Positions 12,986 through 24,473 of a DNA stretch of 64,000 bases are shown here, piece after piece (positions within the stretch are counted from its first letter, which is position 1; every line of letters starts with the position of its first letter). Source of the stretch: Vombatus ursinus (Eukaryota > Chordata > Mammalia > Diprotodontia > Vombatidae); contig NW_020954610.1 in the NCBI RefSeq assembly GCF_900497805.2, positions 29,929,115 through 29,993,114 of the forward strand, in the 5' to 3' direction. The notes below the pieces were generated by a model that was given only the letters and a program-made list of their open reading frames with translations, searched no databases and was not told the origin of the DNA. The translations under genes and the position numbers were made by a program.

Positions 12986-13931
12986 GGAAAATAGCATGAG
13001 CAAAAAGCAACAAAGAAAAACAAAGACAAAAAAAATGATTCTTACTATGGGGACAGGGAAGATCAAAACACAAATTCAGAAGATGACAACATTATCAATA
13101 TACCCACATCCAAAACCTCAAAGGGGAATGTGAACTGGTCTCAAGTACAAAAAACCATCTTGGAAAAGCTCAAGAGGGATTTTAAAAGTCAAATAAGAGA
13201 GGTGGAAGAAAAATTGAACACTTACTTTAGAATACATTTGACAAAATGGAAAAAAGTACACTGAAGAAAACAACTCATTAAAAAGTAGAATTGACCAAAT
13301 GGAAAAGGAGGTACAAAAGCTAACTGAAGAAAACAATTCACTAAAAATTAGAATTGGACAAGCAGAAGCTAATGACTCTATGAGACATCAAGAATCAGTC
13401 AAGCAAAATCAAAAGAATTAAAAAAAGAAGAAAAAGTAAAATAACTCATGGGAAAAATAACTGACCTGGAAAATAGATCCAGGAGAGATAATTTAAGAAT
13501 TATTGGACTACCTGAAGGCCATAATCAAAAAAAGAACCTGGACAACATCTTTCAAGAAATTATCAAAGAATATTGCCCTGAGGTCCCAGAACCAGAGGGT
13601 AAAATAGTCATTGAAAGAATCCAGAATTATCAGATCAAGGAGAAAAGCAAGCAACAAGCAAGAAACAGTTCAAATTTTGTGGAACCCTAATCAGGATTAC
13701 ATAGACCTGGCAGCTTCTTAATTAAAAGATCAGAGAGCTTTGAATATGATATTCCCTAAGGAAAAAGAGATTGGATTTCAGCCAATGATCAACTACCCTG
13801 CAAAATTGAGCACAATCTTTCAGGGGAGGAAATGGACATTCAATGAAATAGGGGGCTTTTTGACTTTCCTGATGAAAAGATCAGAGGTCAATGGAAAATT
13901 TGATCTTCAAGTACAAAACCCAAAGAGGCAT
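12986..13931 (+). pseudogene. L1 ORF1 remnant (copy D)
   Basis: Keeps the Lys-rich N-terminus, the coiled-coil section with 'ttgaccaaatggaaaagga' repeats (13230-13330), the RRM start 'NRSRRDNLRIIGLPEGHNQK' (13475-13535) in an 80-codon open piece (13448-13690), and the C-terminal domain (13740-13931, 'GRKWTFNEIGGFLTFLMKR'). About 50 codons seem deleted between 'IERIQ' and 'NYQIKEK' near 13618-13625. Frameshifts separate the parts. It would have encoded the L1 RNA chaperone. Confidence 0.75.
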
Positions 13932-14470
13932 AAAAAGGAAAACAGGAAAGAAAAAAATAACATATTATTCAATAAGGGCAGAGTGATTACATCCCTACAT
14001 GGGAAGATGATACTTGTAACTCTTGAGAACTGTATCTCTATTACAACATTTAGAAGGAATATACATAGACAGAGGGTGTGGGTAAGATTGACTTTGATTT
14101 GATGATTAAAAAAACTAATTAAGTGGTAGAAAGTGATTGTAATGGGAGAAGAGAAAAGGAGGAGGCAGAAAACTGTAAATTACATCACATGAAGGGGCAC
14201 AAAAACTCATTACAGTAGAGAGAAAGAAGGGAGGTGACGAGCATTGTTTAAATCTTAGTCTCATCTGATTTGGCTCAAGGAGCACATAACACACTCAGTT
14301 ATAGAATTCTAACTTTCCCTACATGCAGTAGGAGTGTAATGGAGAAAGAAAAAAGGAAGGGGTGGATAGAAGGGAAGGAAGATATAGTACAGGAATAGAG
14401 AAAGTAAAGAAAGGGGGCTGATAGAAGAAAGAGAAGATTGAGATAGTGAGTGATCAAAAATAAAACTCTA

Positions 14471-15536
14471 GGGTGGAGCCAAGATGGAGGAGGGAAAGCA
14501 GTGACTTGCTAGAGCTCTCCCTCAAAACCCTCCAAATACCTATAAAAAATGACTCTAAACAAATTCTAAAGTAGCAGAACTCACAAAAAAACAGAGTAAA
14601 ACAAACTTCTAGCCCAAGACAACCTGGATGGCTGATTGGAAAGATATATCGCACTGGGCTGGGAGAGGAGTGCAGTTTGGCATGGGCGTGCAGGCCACAG
14701 CGACCCTGGAGCAAGCCTCAGAGGGCTAAATCACAGGCAGCTGTGGCAGTTTCCAGTCTTCTCAACCCACGAATGCAAAAGACAACTTAGAAGGTCAGTG
14801 GGAAAAGTCTGTGACTGAGGTGAGAGAAGAAGCTAGGTCTCAGACCCCCCCCCCCAAGTGCAGGGGCTGTCTCCTGAGCTTCTAGCCCACAGACTGAGGG
14901 GGAATCGAGTGACTGATCAGAGGGGGATTGCAAGGATCTCTTTGCCAGTGCTGAGGCAGGAATGTCTTGCTTTGCCTGTGCTTGGATCTGGGTCACAGTT
15001 CTGAAGGGCGGTCCTGGGGCAAGGAGGAGCCCTGGTGTGATGGAGCTTGCTGTGGCAGGGCAGACGAAATACCTTGCCCCTTATCATACCACCTTGGAAG
15101 AACTGAAAATTTACAGGTCCCTAGAAGTATCTCTGAAAACAGTTGTACAAACCTCCAAAGCTTGGGACAGTACATTCTCCACGTTGGAAGCAGACTCTTA
15201 CCTTAACAAAGAGTTTAAAACTCAAGTAATTGGTTGGGATCATGAGCAAGCAGCGCAAAAAGAGTCAGACTATATCATCGTACTTTGGTGACAAAGAAGA
15301 TCAAAACATACAACCAGAAGAAGAAAACAAATCCTACATCCAAAACTTCCAAGAAAAATATGAATCAGTCCCAGGCCTTGGAAGGGCTCAAAAGGAATTT
15401 TAAGAAGCAAGTAAGAGAAGTAGAGGAAAAACTGGGAAGAGAAATGAGAGGGATGCAAGAAAATCATGAAAAGCAATTTAACAGCTTGCTAAAGGAGACC
15501 CAAAAAAATACTGAAGAAAATAACACCTTAAAAAAA
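14471..15536 (+). mobile_element. 3'-truncated L1 insertion: 5' UTR plus ORF1 N-terminus
   Basis: Begins at the L1 5' end (gggtggagccaagatggagg), holds the whole 5' UTR (to about 15240), ORF1 start 'MSKQRKKSQTISSYFGDKED' (15246) and the first ~100 codons, then ends in an A-run where intact ORF1 reads 'accttaaaaaa'. It is flanked by 'aaaactctag' (14462-14471 and about 15538-15547), and copy D's spacer continues on both sides. This looks like retrotransposition of an L1 RNA ended, or primed, at an internal A-rich site. Confidence 0.75.
14478..14491 (+). promoter_or_regulatory. YY1-like site at L1 5' end
   Basis: 'gccaagatggagg' lies within the first ~20 bases of the element. A YY1 site (CCAAGATGGC type) sits at the same place in human L1 and sets start-site choice. 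The same motif recurs at other L1 5' ends here (35318-35334 and 43280-43300 on the minus strand, and about 6064). Function here is inferred. Confidence 0.5.
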
Positions 15537-16486
15537 AAAAACTCTAGTGAGGATGGAAAGGAAGAAAGGAGAAATAAAAGAATAAAAGAATAAAGGGGGG
15601 TGGGAATAGGATGGAAAGATACCAAGAGTAATCATAAGTGAATGTGAATGGGATGAACTCTCCCAAAAAATGAAAACAGATAGCAGAGGGGGAGGTTTTA
15701 TATCTCTAAATATTTCTATGAATTAAATAGAGAAAGAAGAGATTGATGAATTGGACATGTAACTAAAAAAAGTTTGAAAAAAGAACAAATTAAAAATCCC
15801 CAATTAAATACCAAATTACAAATACTGAAAACCAAAGGAAAAATTAATAAAATTGAAAACAAGAAAGCTACTGAACTAATAAATATAATTAAGAACTAGT
15901 TTTATGAGAAACAAAACAATAAAATAGATAAATCTTTGATTTATTTCATTTAAAAAAAAAGAAGAAAAACCAAATGACCAGTATCAAAAATGAAAAGGGT
16001 GAATTCACAACCAATGAAGAGGAAATTGCAATAATAATTAGGAACTCTTTTACCAACTGTATGATAATAAATTTGACAATCTTACTGAAATTGATGAATA
16101 TTTACAAATATATAAACTGCCCAGATTAACAGAAAAGGAAATAAAATTCATAGTCACATTTTAGAAAAAAGAAACTGAACAAGCCATTAATGAACTCCCT
16201 AGAAAAAAATTCTCCAGGGACAGAAGGATTTAAAAGTGAATTCTATCAAAAATTTGTATAACAAGTAATTCTAATACTATATAGAGTATTTGAAAAAACA
16301 AATGGAGCCCTTCCAAATTCTTTTTTGTGATACAAATATAATACTGATACCTATACTGGGAAGAGCCAAATAGAGAAAGAAAATTACAGATCAATTTCTC
16401 AAATGAATATAGATGTAAAATTTTAAAATAAAATATTAGCAAAAAGATTATAGCAACTTATCATGAGGATAATACAATATGACCAG

Positions 16487-17795
16487 CATCTTTCAGGAGA
16501 TAATCAAGGAAAACTTCCTTGAAGTCCTAGAATCAGAGGTTAAAATAGTCATCAAAAGTATCCACCAATCACCTCTTGAAAGATCCTAAATTGAAAACAC
16601 CAAGGAATATTGTAGCCAAATTCCAAAATTACCAACTCAAAGAGAAAATATTGTGTGCAAACAGAAAGAAATAATTTAAAATCATGGAAGTAAAATGCTT
16701 ATCTACATATAGAGAAAGAACTTTGGAGCCTGAATACAGATGGAAGCATACTGTGTGCCCTCCTTTTCTTTTGTTTTTTTTTTTTGTTTATTTCTTCTTT
16801 CTCATGATTATTCCATTACTTGTAATTCTTTACATCATGACTAATGTGAAAATATGTTTAATAAGAATGTATAAGCAGAATGTATAAACAGTCAGGATTA
16901 CACAGGACCTAGCAACTTCTACATTAAAAGATTGGAGGGTATAGAATATGATATTCCATAAGACAAAGGAGAATGGACTACAACCAAGGATCAATTACCC
17001 AATGAAATTAAGCATAATCTTTCAGGGGAGGAGATGGACATTCAACAAAATAGGGAACTTCCAAACCTTCCCAATAAAAAGACCTCAGCTCAACAAAAAA
17101 TTTTATCTTCAAGTACAAGACTCAAGAGAGGCATAAAAAGGCAAACAGGAAAGGAAAAAAAACCCAACATGTTATTAATAATGGCAAACTGTTTACATCC
17201 CTACAAGGGAAGATGACACTTGTAGCTCTTAAGAACTGTATCATTACTACATTTAAAAGGGATATACATAGACAGAGGGTGTGGGTATAAGTTGACTTTG
17301 ATGTGATGATAAAAAATCTAATTAAGTAGTGAAAAGGAATTGTACTGGGAAAGGAGGAAAAGAGGGGGCAGACAAGAGTAAATAACATCACATAAAAAGG
17401 CACAAATGTATTATAGTTGAGGAAAAGAAAGGAGGGAGATCAACAGTGGTTGAATCTTACTCTAACCAGATTTGACTCAAAGAGGGAATAACATAATCAG
17501 CTACGTATGGAAATCTAACTTTAGAAGTAGGAGGGGAAAAGGGAAAGAAAAGGAAGGAGTGGATAGAAGGGAGGGCAGATTGAGGGAGGTTGTGGTCAAA
17601 AGCAAAACTCCAGTGAGGAGAGAAAGAGAAAGGAGAGAGAAAAGTATAAATGGAGGGAATAGGATGGAGAAAAAATAATCTTTCTTACACAGATAGTAAC
17701 CATAATTGTGAATGTGAATGGGATGAATTCTCCCATAAAATGGAAACTGAAAGCAGAGTGGATTGAGAACCATAACACTACAAAATGTTGTTTAA
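16487..17795 (+). mobile_element. L1 fragment E: ORF1 C-terminus, spacer, ORF2 start
   Basis: ORF1 (16487-16690 and 16888-17136, with 'GRRWTFNKIGNFQTFPIKRP' and the family's terminal 'DSREA'), spacer (17137-17700) and ORF2 start with 'gtgaatgtgaatgggatgaa' (17709-17728) up to 'tacaaaatgttgttt'. A short L1 3' UTR piece sits inside its ORF1. At 17796 it jumps to the ORF2 C-terminus. Confidence 0.75.
16691..16887 (+). mobile_element. L1 3' UTR piece inside ORF1
   Basis: 'tggaagcatactgtgtgccc' and 'aatatgtttaataagaatg' belong to the L1 3' UTR, yet ORF1 sequence flanks the piece on both sides. It has no poly(A) tail and no clear target-site duplication. Confidence 0.65.
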
Positions 17796-18262
17796 AAACC
17801 TGGGAAGAGTTATATGAACTGATGCTGAGTGAAATGAGCTGAACCAGGAGAACATGGTACACATTAACAGTCACACTGTGTGATGACTGACTTTGATAGA
17901 CTTGGCTCTTCTCAGCAATTCAAGGATCTTAGACAACTCCAAAAGACTCACAATGGAAAATGCTATCCACATCCAGAGGAAGAACTGTTTAAGTCTGAAT
18001 GCAGATGGAAGCATACTATTTGCTCCCCTTTTCTTTTGTTGTTTTCTTTTGTTTGTTTTTTTTTCTCATGGTTCTTCCCATGAAAAGTTCTAATTCTTCT
18101 TGACATCATGACTAATGTGAAAATATTTTTAATATGAATGTATCAGATTGCACATCATCTTGGGGAGGGTGAAGGAGAGGAAGGGGGAGAAAATTTAAAA
18201 CTCAAAATCTTATGGAAATGAATGTTGATAACTAAAAATTAATTAATGAATATTAAAAAAAG
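17796..18262 (+). mobile_element. L1 3' end (ORF2 tail and 3' UTR)
   Basis: Begins in 'aaaacctgggaagagttata' (end of ORF2), carries 'gatgctgagtgaaatgagc', the 3' UTR and a full 3' terminus with 'aaatttaaaactcaaaatct', then an A-rich tail near 18230-18262. It may be the 3' end of fragment E with most of ORF2 deleted. Confidence 0.8.
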
Positions 18263-18765
18263 AAAAACTTCGCATGAGCTGATGCAAAGTGAAACACATT
18301 GTGCACAAAGTCACAGCAACATTTTAAGATGATGAGCCTTGAATAACTTAGCTATTGTCAGTAATAAAATGATCCAAGATAACTCTGAATGACTTATGAT
18401 GAAAAATGTTACCCTTTCCCAGAGATAGAATTGATGTTATGGATATAAATTGAAGCATGCATTATTTAATTTATTTACAGAATGAAGCATATTGTTTTTA
18501 CTTTATTTTATTTACTTTATTTTTCTTGAGTTTTTTTTTCTTATCTATGGTTTCTTTCACAATATGACTATTATGAATGTTTGCCATGACCACACATGTT
18601 TAAGCTATATTTAATTGCTTGTCTTCTCAAAGGGAAGGGAGATGTGGGGAGAGATTAAGGGAGAGAATTTGGAACTCAATGTTTTAAAAATGAATGTTAA
18701 AATTTGTTTTTTACTTGTAACTGGGGAAAAATAAAATACTAAATAAAAGCTTAAAACAAAAAGAA
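18263..18765 (+). mobile_element. L1 3' end, older 3' UTR type
   Basis: ORF2 tail ('gagctgatgcaaagtgaaac') and a different 3' UTR with 'ggaactcaatgttttaaaaa' and 'aataaaatactaaataaa'. This 3' UTR type also occurs at 23403-24540 and differs from the 17796-18262 type, so two L1 lineages are present. Confidence 0.78.
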
Positions 18766-20470
18766 AAAGAAATTGAGCAAGCCATCAATGAACTCCCTAG
18801 GAAAAAATCTCCAGGGTCAGATAGATTTACAAATGAATTCTATCAAACATCTAGAGAACAATTAATTCCAATATTATATAAACTATTTGGAAAACTAGGC
18901 AAAAGAATCCTACCAAATCATTTTAATGACCCAAACATGATATTGATATCTAATCCAGGAAGAGCCAAAACAGAGAAAGAAAATATTAAACCAATTTCCC
19001 TTATAAATATTGATATACGTGTTTTAAATACAATATTAGTGAAGAGATTATAGCAATTTATCATGAGGATAATACACTATGACTGGGATGGATTTATACC
19101 AGGAATGCCAGGCTGGTTTAGTATCTGGAAAACTATCAACATAATTTACCATATCTCCAGCAAAACTAACATTAATCATCATATGGTTATCCCAATTGAT
19201 TCAGAAAAGGCTATTGAAAAAATATAGCATCGATTCCTATTAAAAACAGTAGAGGGTATAGGTATAAATGGAGTATTCCTTGAAATGATAAGCAGTATCT
19301 GTCTAAAATAATCAGGGGTGAAGCAAGCATGTCCATTATCATCACTATTACTCAATATAATGCTAGAAATGTTAGCTTTAGCAATAAGAGAAGAAAGTTT
19401 TTAGAATAAGCAATAAGGGGAACAAAACTATGACTCTTTGTAGATGATACAATGGCACAATTAAAGAATCCTAGAGAATCAACTAAAAAACTACTTGAAA
19501 CAATTAAAAACTATCAAAGTTGCAGAATATCCAATAATCCTATAATGATTTAGAGCATTTATTCATATGCCTATAGATAGCTTTGATTTCTTCAACTGAA
19601 AACTGCCTGTTTATATCCTTTGTCCATTTATCAATTGAGCAATGGTTTGTATTCTTATAAATTTGATTCTGTTCTCCATGTATTTGAGAAATGAGGCCTT
19701 TATCAGAGACACTTGCTGTAAATATTGTTTCTAATTATTGTAATCCTTATATAGGATTTCTTTATATGACCAACAAAGTCCAGCAGCAAGAGATAGAAAG
19801 GGTAACTATAGACAATATAAATAAAGTAAATGTAGACAATATAAAATATTTTGGAGTCTAACTGCCAAAAAAGGGGAAAAAAAGCAGGAACTATATGAAC
19901 ACAATCACAAAACATTTTTCACACAAATAAAATCAGATCAAAGCAATTGGTAAAATATCATTTGCTCATAGGTTGACTGAGCTAATATAATAAAAAATTA
20001 CAATTCTACCTAAATTAATCTACTTGTTCAATGCCATAACAACAAAAGTGCCAAAAAATATTTTACAGAGCTAGAAAAGTAACAAAATTCATCTGGAAGA
20101 ACAAAATGTCAAGAATATGAAGGAAATGGAAGGGAAAGTGGCCTGGCTGTACCAGATCTAAAAATGTGTTATAAAGCAACAACCATCAGAACTATTTGGT
20201 ATTGGTTAACAAATAGAGTAGTGGATCAGTGAAATACATTAGGTACACAAGACACACCAGTAAATAACTATAGTAATCTACTCTTTGATGAACCCAATGA
20301 CTCCAGTTTCATGGTTAAGAACTCACTATTTGACAAAAACTTCTAGGAAAACTGGAAAACAGTATGCAGAAACTAAGCATGGACCAACATCTCACATCCT
20401 ATACCAAGATAAGGTCGAAATGGGTATATGATTTCAACATAAACAAATTGGGAGAGCAAGGAATAATGGT
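18766..20470 (+). mobile_element. L1 fragment: ORF2 RT and C-terminal part
   Basis: Starts at 'gaaattgagcaagccatcaa' (ORF2 linker), passes the RT core ('ttgattcagaaaaggctatt', 19197-19216) and the FADD region ('tttgtagatgatacaatggc', about 19437), and ends near 'aaattgggagagcaagg' before a CTTT repeat. A 190-base inverted L1 piece interrupts it at 19545-19735. No open frame of note. Confidence 0.78.
19545..19735 (-). mobile_element. Inverted L1 ORF2 piece inside a plus L1
   Basis: Matches the minus-strand sequence at 21102-21290 with roughly 10 differences in 187 bases by eye. Flanking words 'taatcctataa' (about 19532) and 'taatccttata' (about 19741) may be an imperfect target-site duplication. 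It has no poly(A) and no L1 3' end. Confidence 0.6.
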
Positions 20471-20484
20471 TTGATTTGAATTTC

Positions 20485-20499
20485 TCTAATCTTTCTTTC

Positions 20500-20551
<52 letters not shown>

Positions 20552-20561
20552 TCCCTCTTTC
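20485..20561 (+). repeat. (CTTT)n microsatellite
   Basis: About 75 bases of nearly perfect cttt repeats. The 91-codon minus frame over it (20373-20648) with 'KERKKERKKERK' is an artefact of the repeat. Confidence 0.95.
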
Positions 20562-20599
20562 CACATGATTTATCGCACCCCAAAGGGAATATAAATTTT

Positions 20600-21085
20600 T
20601 AATTCCTAATTTTTTTTCTTTTCTCTTAAAGATCAGCCTTAACCCCAAATTACTCTAGCTCTCATTGGTTGCCAATAATATGTCCCAGGGAAAGCCCTAC
20701 TTCATCACTGTTTGGGTCCTCATTGGCTCAAAATGAATGTAAATAGAAAATGTTTTGGCCAGAAACCCTAAAGTTCTTCTCCTCTCAGATCTATTGTTTA
20801 AAGGTCGTTCTTGGCTTCATTTCTTATTAAGCCTTAATCAGTGAATCGTCTCAGTCAAACTGAGACCTTTTAAATACTTTAGCTTAAAAAGGCCAAGATT
20901 CTCCACTATATCCTGGGCCTTCTCCAGTTGTTCTGATCTGTATTTGGCCACTGGAACCAGATGGCTCTGCAGGTGAAAGTGAGGTTGGTGACTTTTTCAC
21001 TCACTTAAATGCAATCATTGCAGGTCATGGCATCACCTCCCTGATATCATGGTCCTCTTCAGGAACAGATGACAAAGAGCAAACA
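20600..21085 (+). repeat. RTE-tail retroposon (RTESINE-like), longer copy
   Basis: Contains 'tgtttaaaggtcgttcttgg', 'cagtcaaactgagacc', 'ggccaagattctccact', 'cctgggcc', 'ggccactggaaccagatgg', 'gtcatggcatcacctccctg' and the tail 'ggtcctcttcagg', 'gacaaagagcaaacaa'. The tail resembles RTE-mobilised marsupial elements. It has no coding capacity. Family assignment is from memory. Confidence 0.5.
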
Positions 21086-23402
21086 ATCTCTAATCAGAAA
21101 AGATTTAGAGCATTTATTCATATGCTTATAGATAACTTTAATTTCTTCAATTGAAAACTGCCTATTTATATCCTTTGTCCATTTATCAATTGGGCAATGG
21201 TTTGCATTCTTATAAATTTGATATAGTTCTCCATGTATTTGAGAAATGAGGCCTTTATCAGAGACACTTGCTGTAAAGATTGTTTCCATCTTTCTGATTT
21301 CCTTTTAATCTTATTTCAGTTGTTTATGTTTGTGCAAAACTTTTTTTTTTACTTTAATGCAATTAAAAATATCCATTTTACATTTTGTAATGCTCTTTAT
21401 CTCCTGTTTGGTCATGGATTCTTCCCTTTTCCATAGATCTGGCAGGTGGACTATTCCTTGCTCTTCTAATTTGTTTATGTTGTCACCCTTTATGTCTAAA
21501 TCATATACCAATTTTGATCTTATCTTGAAATATGGTGTGATATGTTGATCTATATGCAGATAATTTTGGTGATTACTGCTTTATAATATAGTTGGAGATC
21601 TTGTATTGCAAGGCCACCTCCCATTTGTTTTTTTTTCATTAATTCCTTTGATATTCTTGAGCTTTTTTTTCTTCCAGATGAATTTTGCTGTTATTTTTTT
21701 CTAGTTCTACCATTTTTTTTTATTTTGACTGTTTTGGCACTGAATAAGTAATTTAAGTTGGGCAGAATTGTCAACTTTATTATATTGGCTCGGTCAACCC
21801 AGGGGCAACTAATATTTTCCAATTGTTTAGATATGATTTCATTTGTGTGAAAAGTGTTTTGTGGTTGTGTTCATATAGTTCCTGTGTTTGTCTTGGCAGG
21901 TGGACTCCCAAGTATTTTATATTGTCTACAGTTTTTTAAATAGAATCTCTCTTTCCATCTCTTGCTACTGGGCTTTGTTGGTCATACAAAGAAAAGCTGA
22001 TGATTTATGTGGGTTTATCTTATATCCAGCAACTTTGCTAAAGTTGTTATTTGTTTGAAGTAGTTTTTTTTTTTCAGTTAATTCTCTAAGTATCTTATCA
22101 TCTGCAAAGAATGGTAGTTGTGTTTCCTTATTGCCTATTTTAATCCCTTCCATTTCCTTTTTTTTTCTCATTCCCAAACGTAACATTTGTAATACAATAC
22201 TGAATAATAGTCATTATAATAGCCATCTTTGTTTCACCTCTGATCTTATTGGGAAGGCTTCTAGCTTATCCCCTGTACATATAATGCTTGCTTGTGTTTT
22301 TGGACTGATACTGCCTACCATTTTAAGTAACACTCCATTTATTCTTATGTTCTCTATTGTTTTTAGTAGGAATGGGTGCTGTATTTTGTCGAAAGCTTTT
22401 TCAGCATCTACTGAGATAATCATATGATTACTGTCAATTGTTATTGATATGGTCAAGTATGTTGATAGTTTTCCTAATACTGAACCAACCCTGTATTCCT
22501 GGTATAAACCCCACTTGACCATGGTGTATAATCCACATAATATATTGGTGTGATCACCATGCTAGTATTTTGTTCAAAATTTTTCATCATATTTATTAGG
22601 GAATTTGGCCTATAATTTTCTGTCTCAGGAATCTTCCTGGTTTATGCATCAGCGTCATATTTGTTTAATAAAAGGAGTGTGAAAGGACTCCTTCTTTGCC
22701 TATTTTTCCAAATAGTTTATGTACTATTGGGATTAATTGTTCTTTAAATGTTTGGTAGAATTCACTTGTGAAGCCATCTGACCCTGAGGATATTTTCTTA
22801 GGGAGTTCATTAATGGCTTGTTCAATTTCTTTTTCTAAGATGGGGTTATTCAGGCATTCTATTTCCTGATCTGTTAAACTAGGTAATTTATATTTTCATA
22901 AATACTCACCGATTCTGGTCAGTTTGTCAGAATTATTGACATATGATTGGGTGAAATACTTCCTAATGATTAATTTCTTCTTTATTGGTGGTAATTTAAC
23001 CCTTTTCATATGTGATACTGGATATTTGGTTTTCTCCTTCCTTTTTTTTTAAATCAAGTTAACCAATGGCTTATCTATCATTTGTTTTTATTTTTTTTCT
23101 CACAAAACTAGATACTAATTTTATTCATCAGATCAATAGTTAGTTGTTTTTTTTTACTCTCAATTTTATTAATCTCACCTTTGATTTTCCAGATTTCCAA
23201 AAGGGTTTTTAAAGTAGTTCTTTTTCCAGTTTGTTTGTTTTTTTGAGTTGCATGTCCAATTCATTTATCTTCTTTTTCTGTATTTTGTTGATGTAAGAAT
23301 TTAGAGAAATAAAATTTTCCCTAAGTCCTGCTTTGTCTGGATCCCATAAATTTTGGGTTGTTATCTCATTGTTGTCATTCTCTTTAATGAAATTATTGAG
23401 AA
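21086..23402 (-). pseudogene. L1 ORF2 linker, RT and thumb region (inverted part)
   Basis: ORF2p reverse-transcribes L1 RNA at the nicked target. This piece keeps the RT signature 'ISVDAEKAFDKIQHPFLLKT' in a 102-codon open stretch (22214-22522), followed on the minus strand by 'MLRLGMRKKKEMEGIKIGNK' and 'FFADDKILRELTEKK' (21965-22186), where FADD is the catalytic box. The linker lies at 23209-23457. Several shifts separate the pieces. The endonuclease domain is absent. Confidence 0.78.
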
Positions 23403-24104
23403 ACATCAATGCATTGTTGATGGAGAAGTGAACTGATTCAGCCATTCTGTAGTGCAATTTGAAACTATGCCTATAGGGCTATAAAACCATGCTTACCCTT
23501 TGACGTAGCAATACCACTATTAGGTCTATATCCCAAAATAAATGTTTTAAAAAGCTTGAAGGAAAAGGACCTATATGTACCAAAATATTTATAGCAGCCC
23601 TTTCCTAGTGGCAAAAAATTGGAAATTTAAGGGATGCTCATCAATTGGGGTATGGCTGAATAAATTGTGACATGTTATTATGATGTAATACTATTCCACT
23701 ATAAGAAATGATGAGCAGAATGGTCTCAGAAAAACCTGGAAAGACTTGAATGAGCTGATAAAAAGTGAAATTGACTACATACAAAGTAACAGCGGTATTG
23801 TAAGGTGATCAGCTGTGAATGACTTCTCAGCAATATAATGATCCAAAACAACTCTGAAGGACGTATGATGAAAAATACTATCCATCCCCAGAGAAAGAAC
23901 TGATTGTGTCAGAATATAGATTGAGGCATACTTTTTTTTTTTTACTTTATGTTTGTGAGTTTAACTTTTTGGTCTTTTTTTTTTCTCTACACCATGACTA
24001 GTATGAAAATATGTTTTGCATGACTTCATATGTATATTGAATTGCTTACCTTCTTAATGAGGTGGGGTGGGGAGGGAGGAAGGGAGATAATTAGGAACTC
24101 AAAG

Positions 24105-24269
24105 GTTTTTTTTTTGTTTTTTTTTTGTTTTTTGGCTAGGCAATGGGGTTAAGTGACTTGCCCAGGGTCACACAGCTAGTAAGTGTTAGGTGTCTGTGGC
24201 TGCATTTGAACTCAGGTCCTCCTGAATCCAGGACTGGTGCTCTATTCACTGCGCCACCTAGCTGCCCCC
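24105..24269 (-). repeat. Marsupial tRNA/CORE-SINE (WSINE1-like)
   Basis: T-rich tail on the left, then the reverse complement of the SINE: 'ttaagtgacttgcccagggt', 'cacacagctagtaagtg', 'tttgaactcaggtcctcctg', 'gcgccacctagctgcccc'. It sits in the L1 3' UTR. With the next SINE it is flanked by 'gaactcaaag' (24095-24104 and 24474-24483). Confidence 0.9.
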
Positions 24270-24293
24270 AAAGCTACATTATTTACAGCTTGG

Positions 24294-24473
24294 TTTTTTT
24301 TTTGTTTGTTTTTTGTTTGTTTTTTTGTTTGTTTGTTTTTAGGCAATTGGGGTTAAGTGATTTGCCCAGGATCTCACAGCTACTAAGTGTCAAGAGTTTG
24401 GTCTGAGTCCGGATTTGAACTCAGGTACTCCTGACTTCAGGGCTGGTTCTCTATACACTGTGCCATGTCCCCA
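24294..24473 (-). repeat. Second marsupial tRNA/CORE-SINE in tandem
   Basis: (TTTG)-rich tail, then 'gcaattggggttaagtgatt', 'tttgaactcaggtactcctg' and a degraded head 'actgtgccatgtcccc'. It follows the first SINE after about 24 bases (ctacattatttacagcttgg), which may be a remnant of one SINE's flank. Its core carries more differences from the other copies than the first SINE does. Confidence 0.85.

Larger units (their letters stand above)
12657..16486 (+). mobile_element. L1 copy D, interrupted by an inserted L1 at 14471-15536
   Basis: 5' UTR part (12657-12985), ORF1 remnant (12986-13931), spacer (13932-14470, resuming at 15548), ORF2 start (about 15630-15690), then a jump that removes most of the endonuclease, and ORF2 linker and RT to 16486. 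Sequence then switches to ORF1 of another copy. The ~0.8 kb endonuclease loss and the break at 16486 make it defective. Confidence 0.75.

Noticed and set aside
14962-15291. 109-codon frame over the L1 5' UTR
   Set aside because: It runs into the ORF1 start in another frame. No conserved protein is known from L1 5' UTRs in this sense frame, and it is absent from sister copies.
20373-20648. Lys/Glu-rich minus frame, possible coiled coil
   Set aside because: Translation of a CTTT microsatellite.
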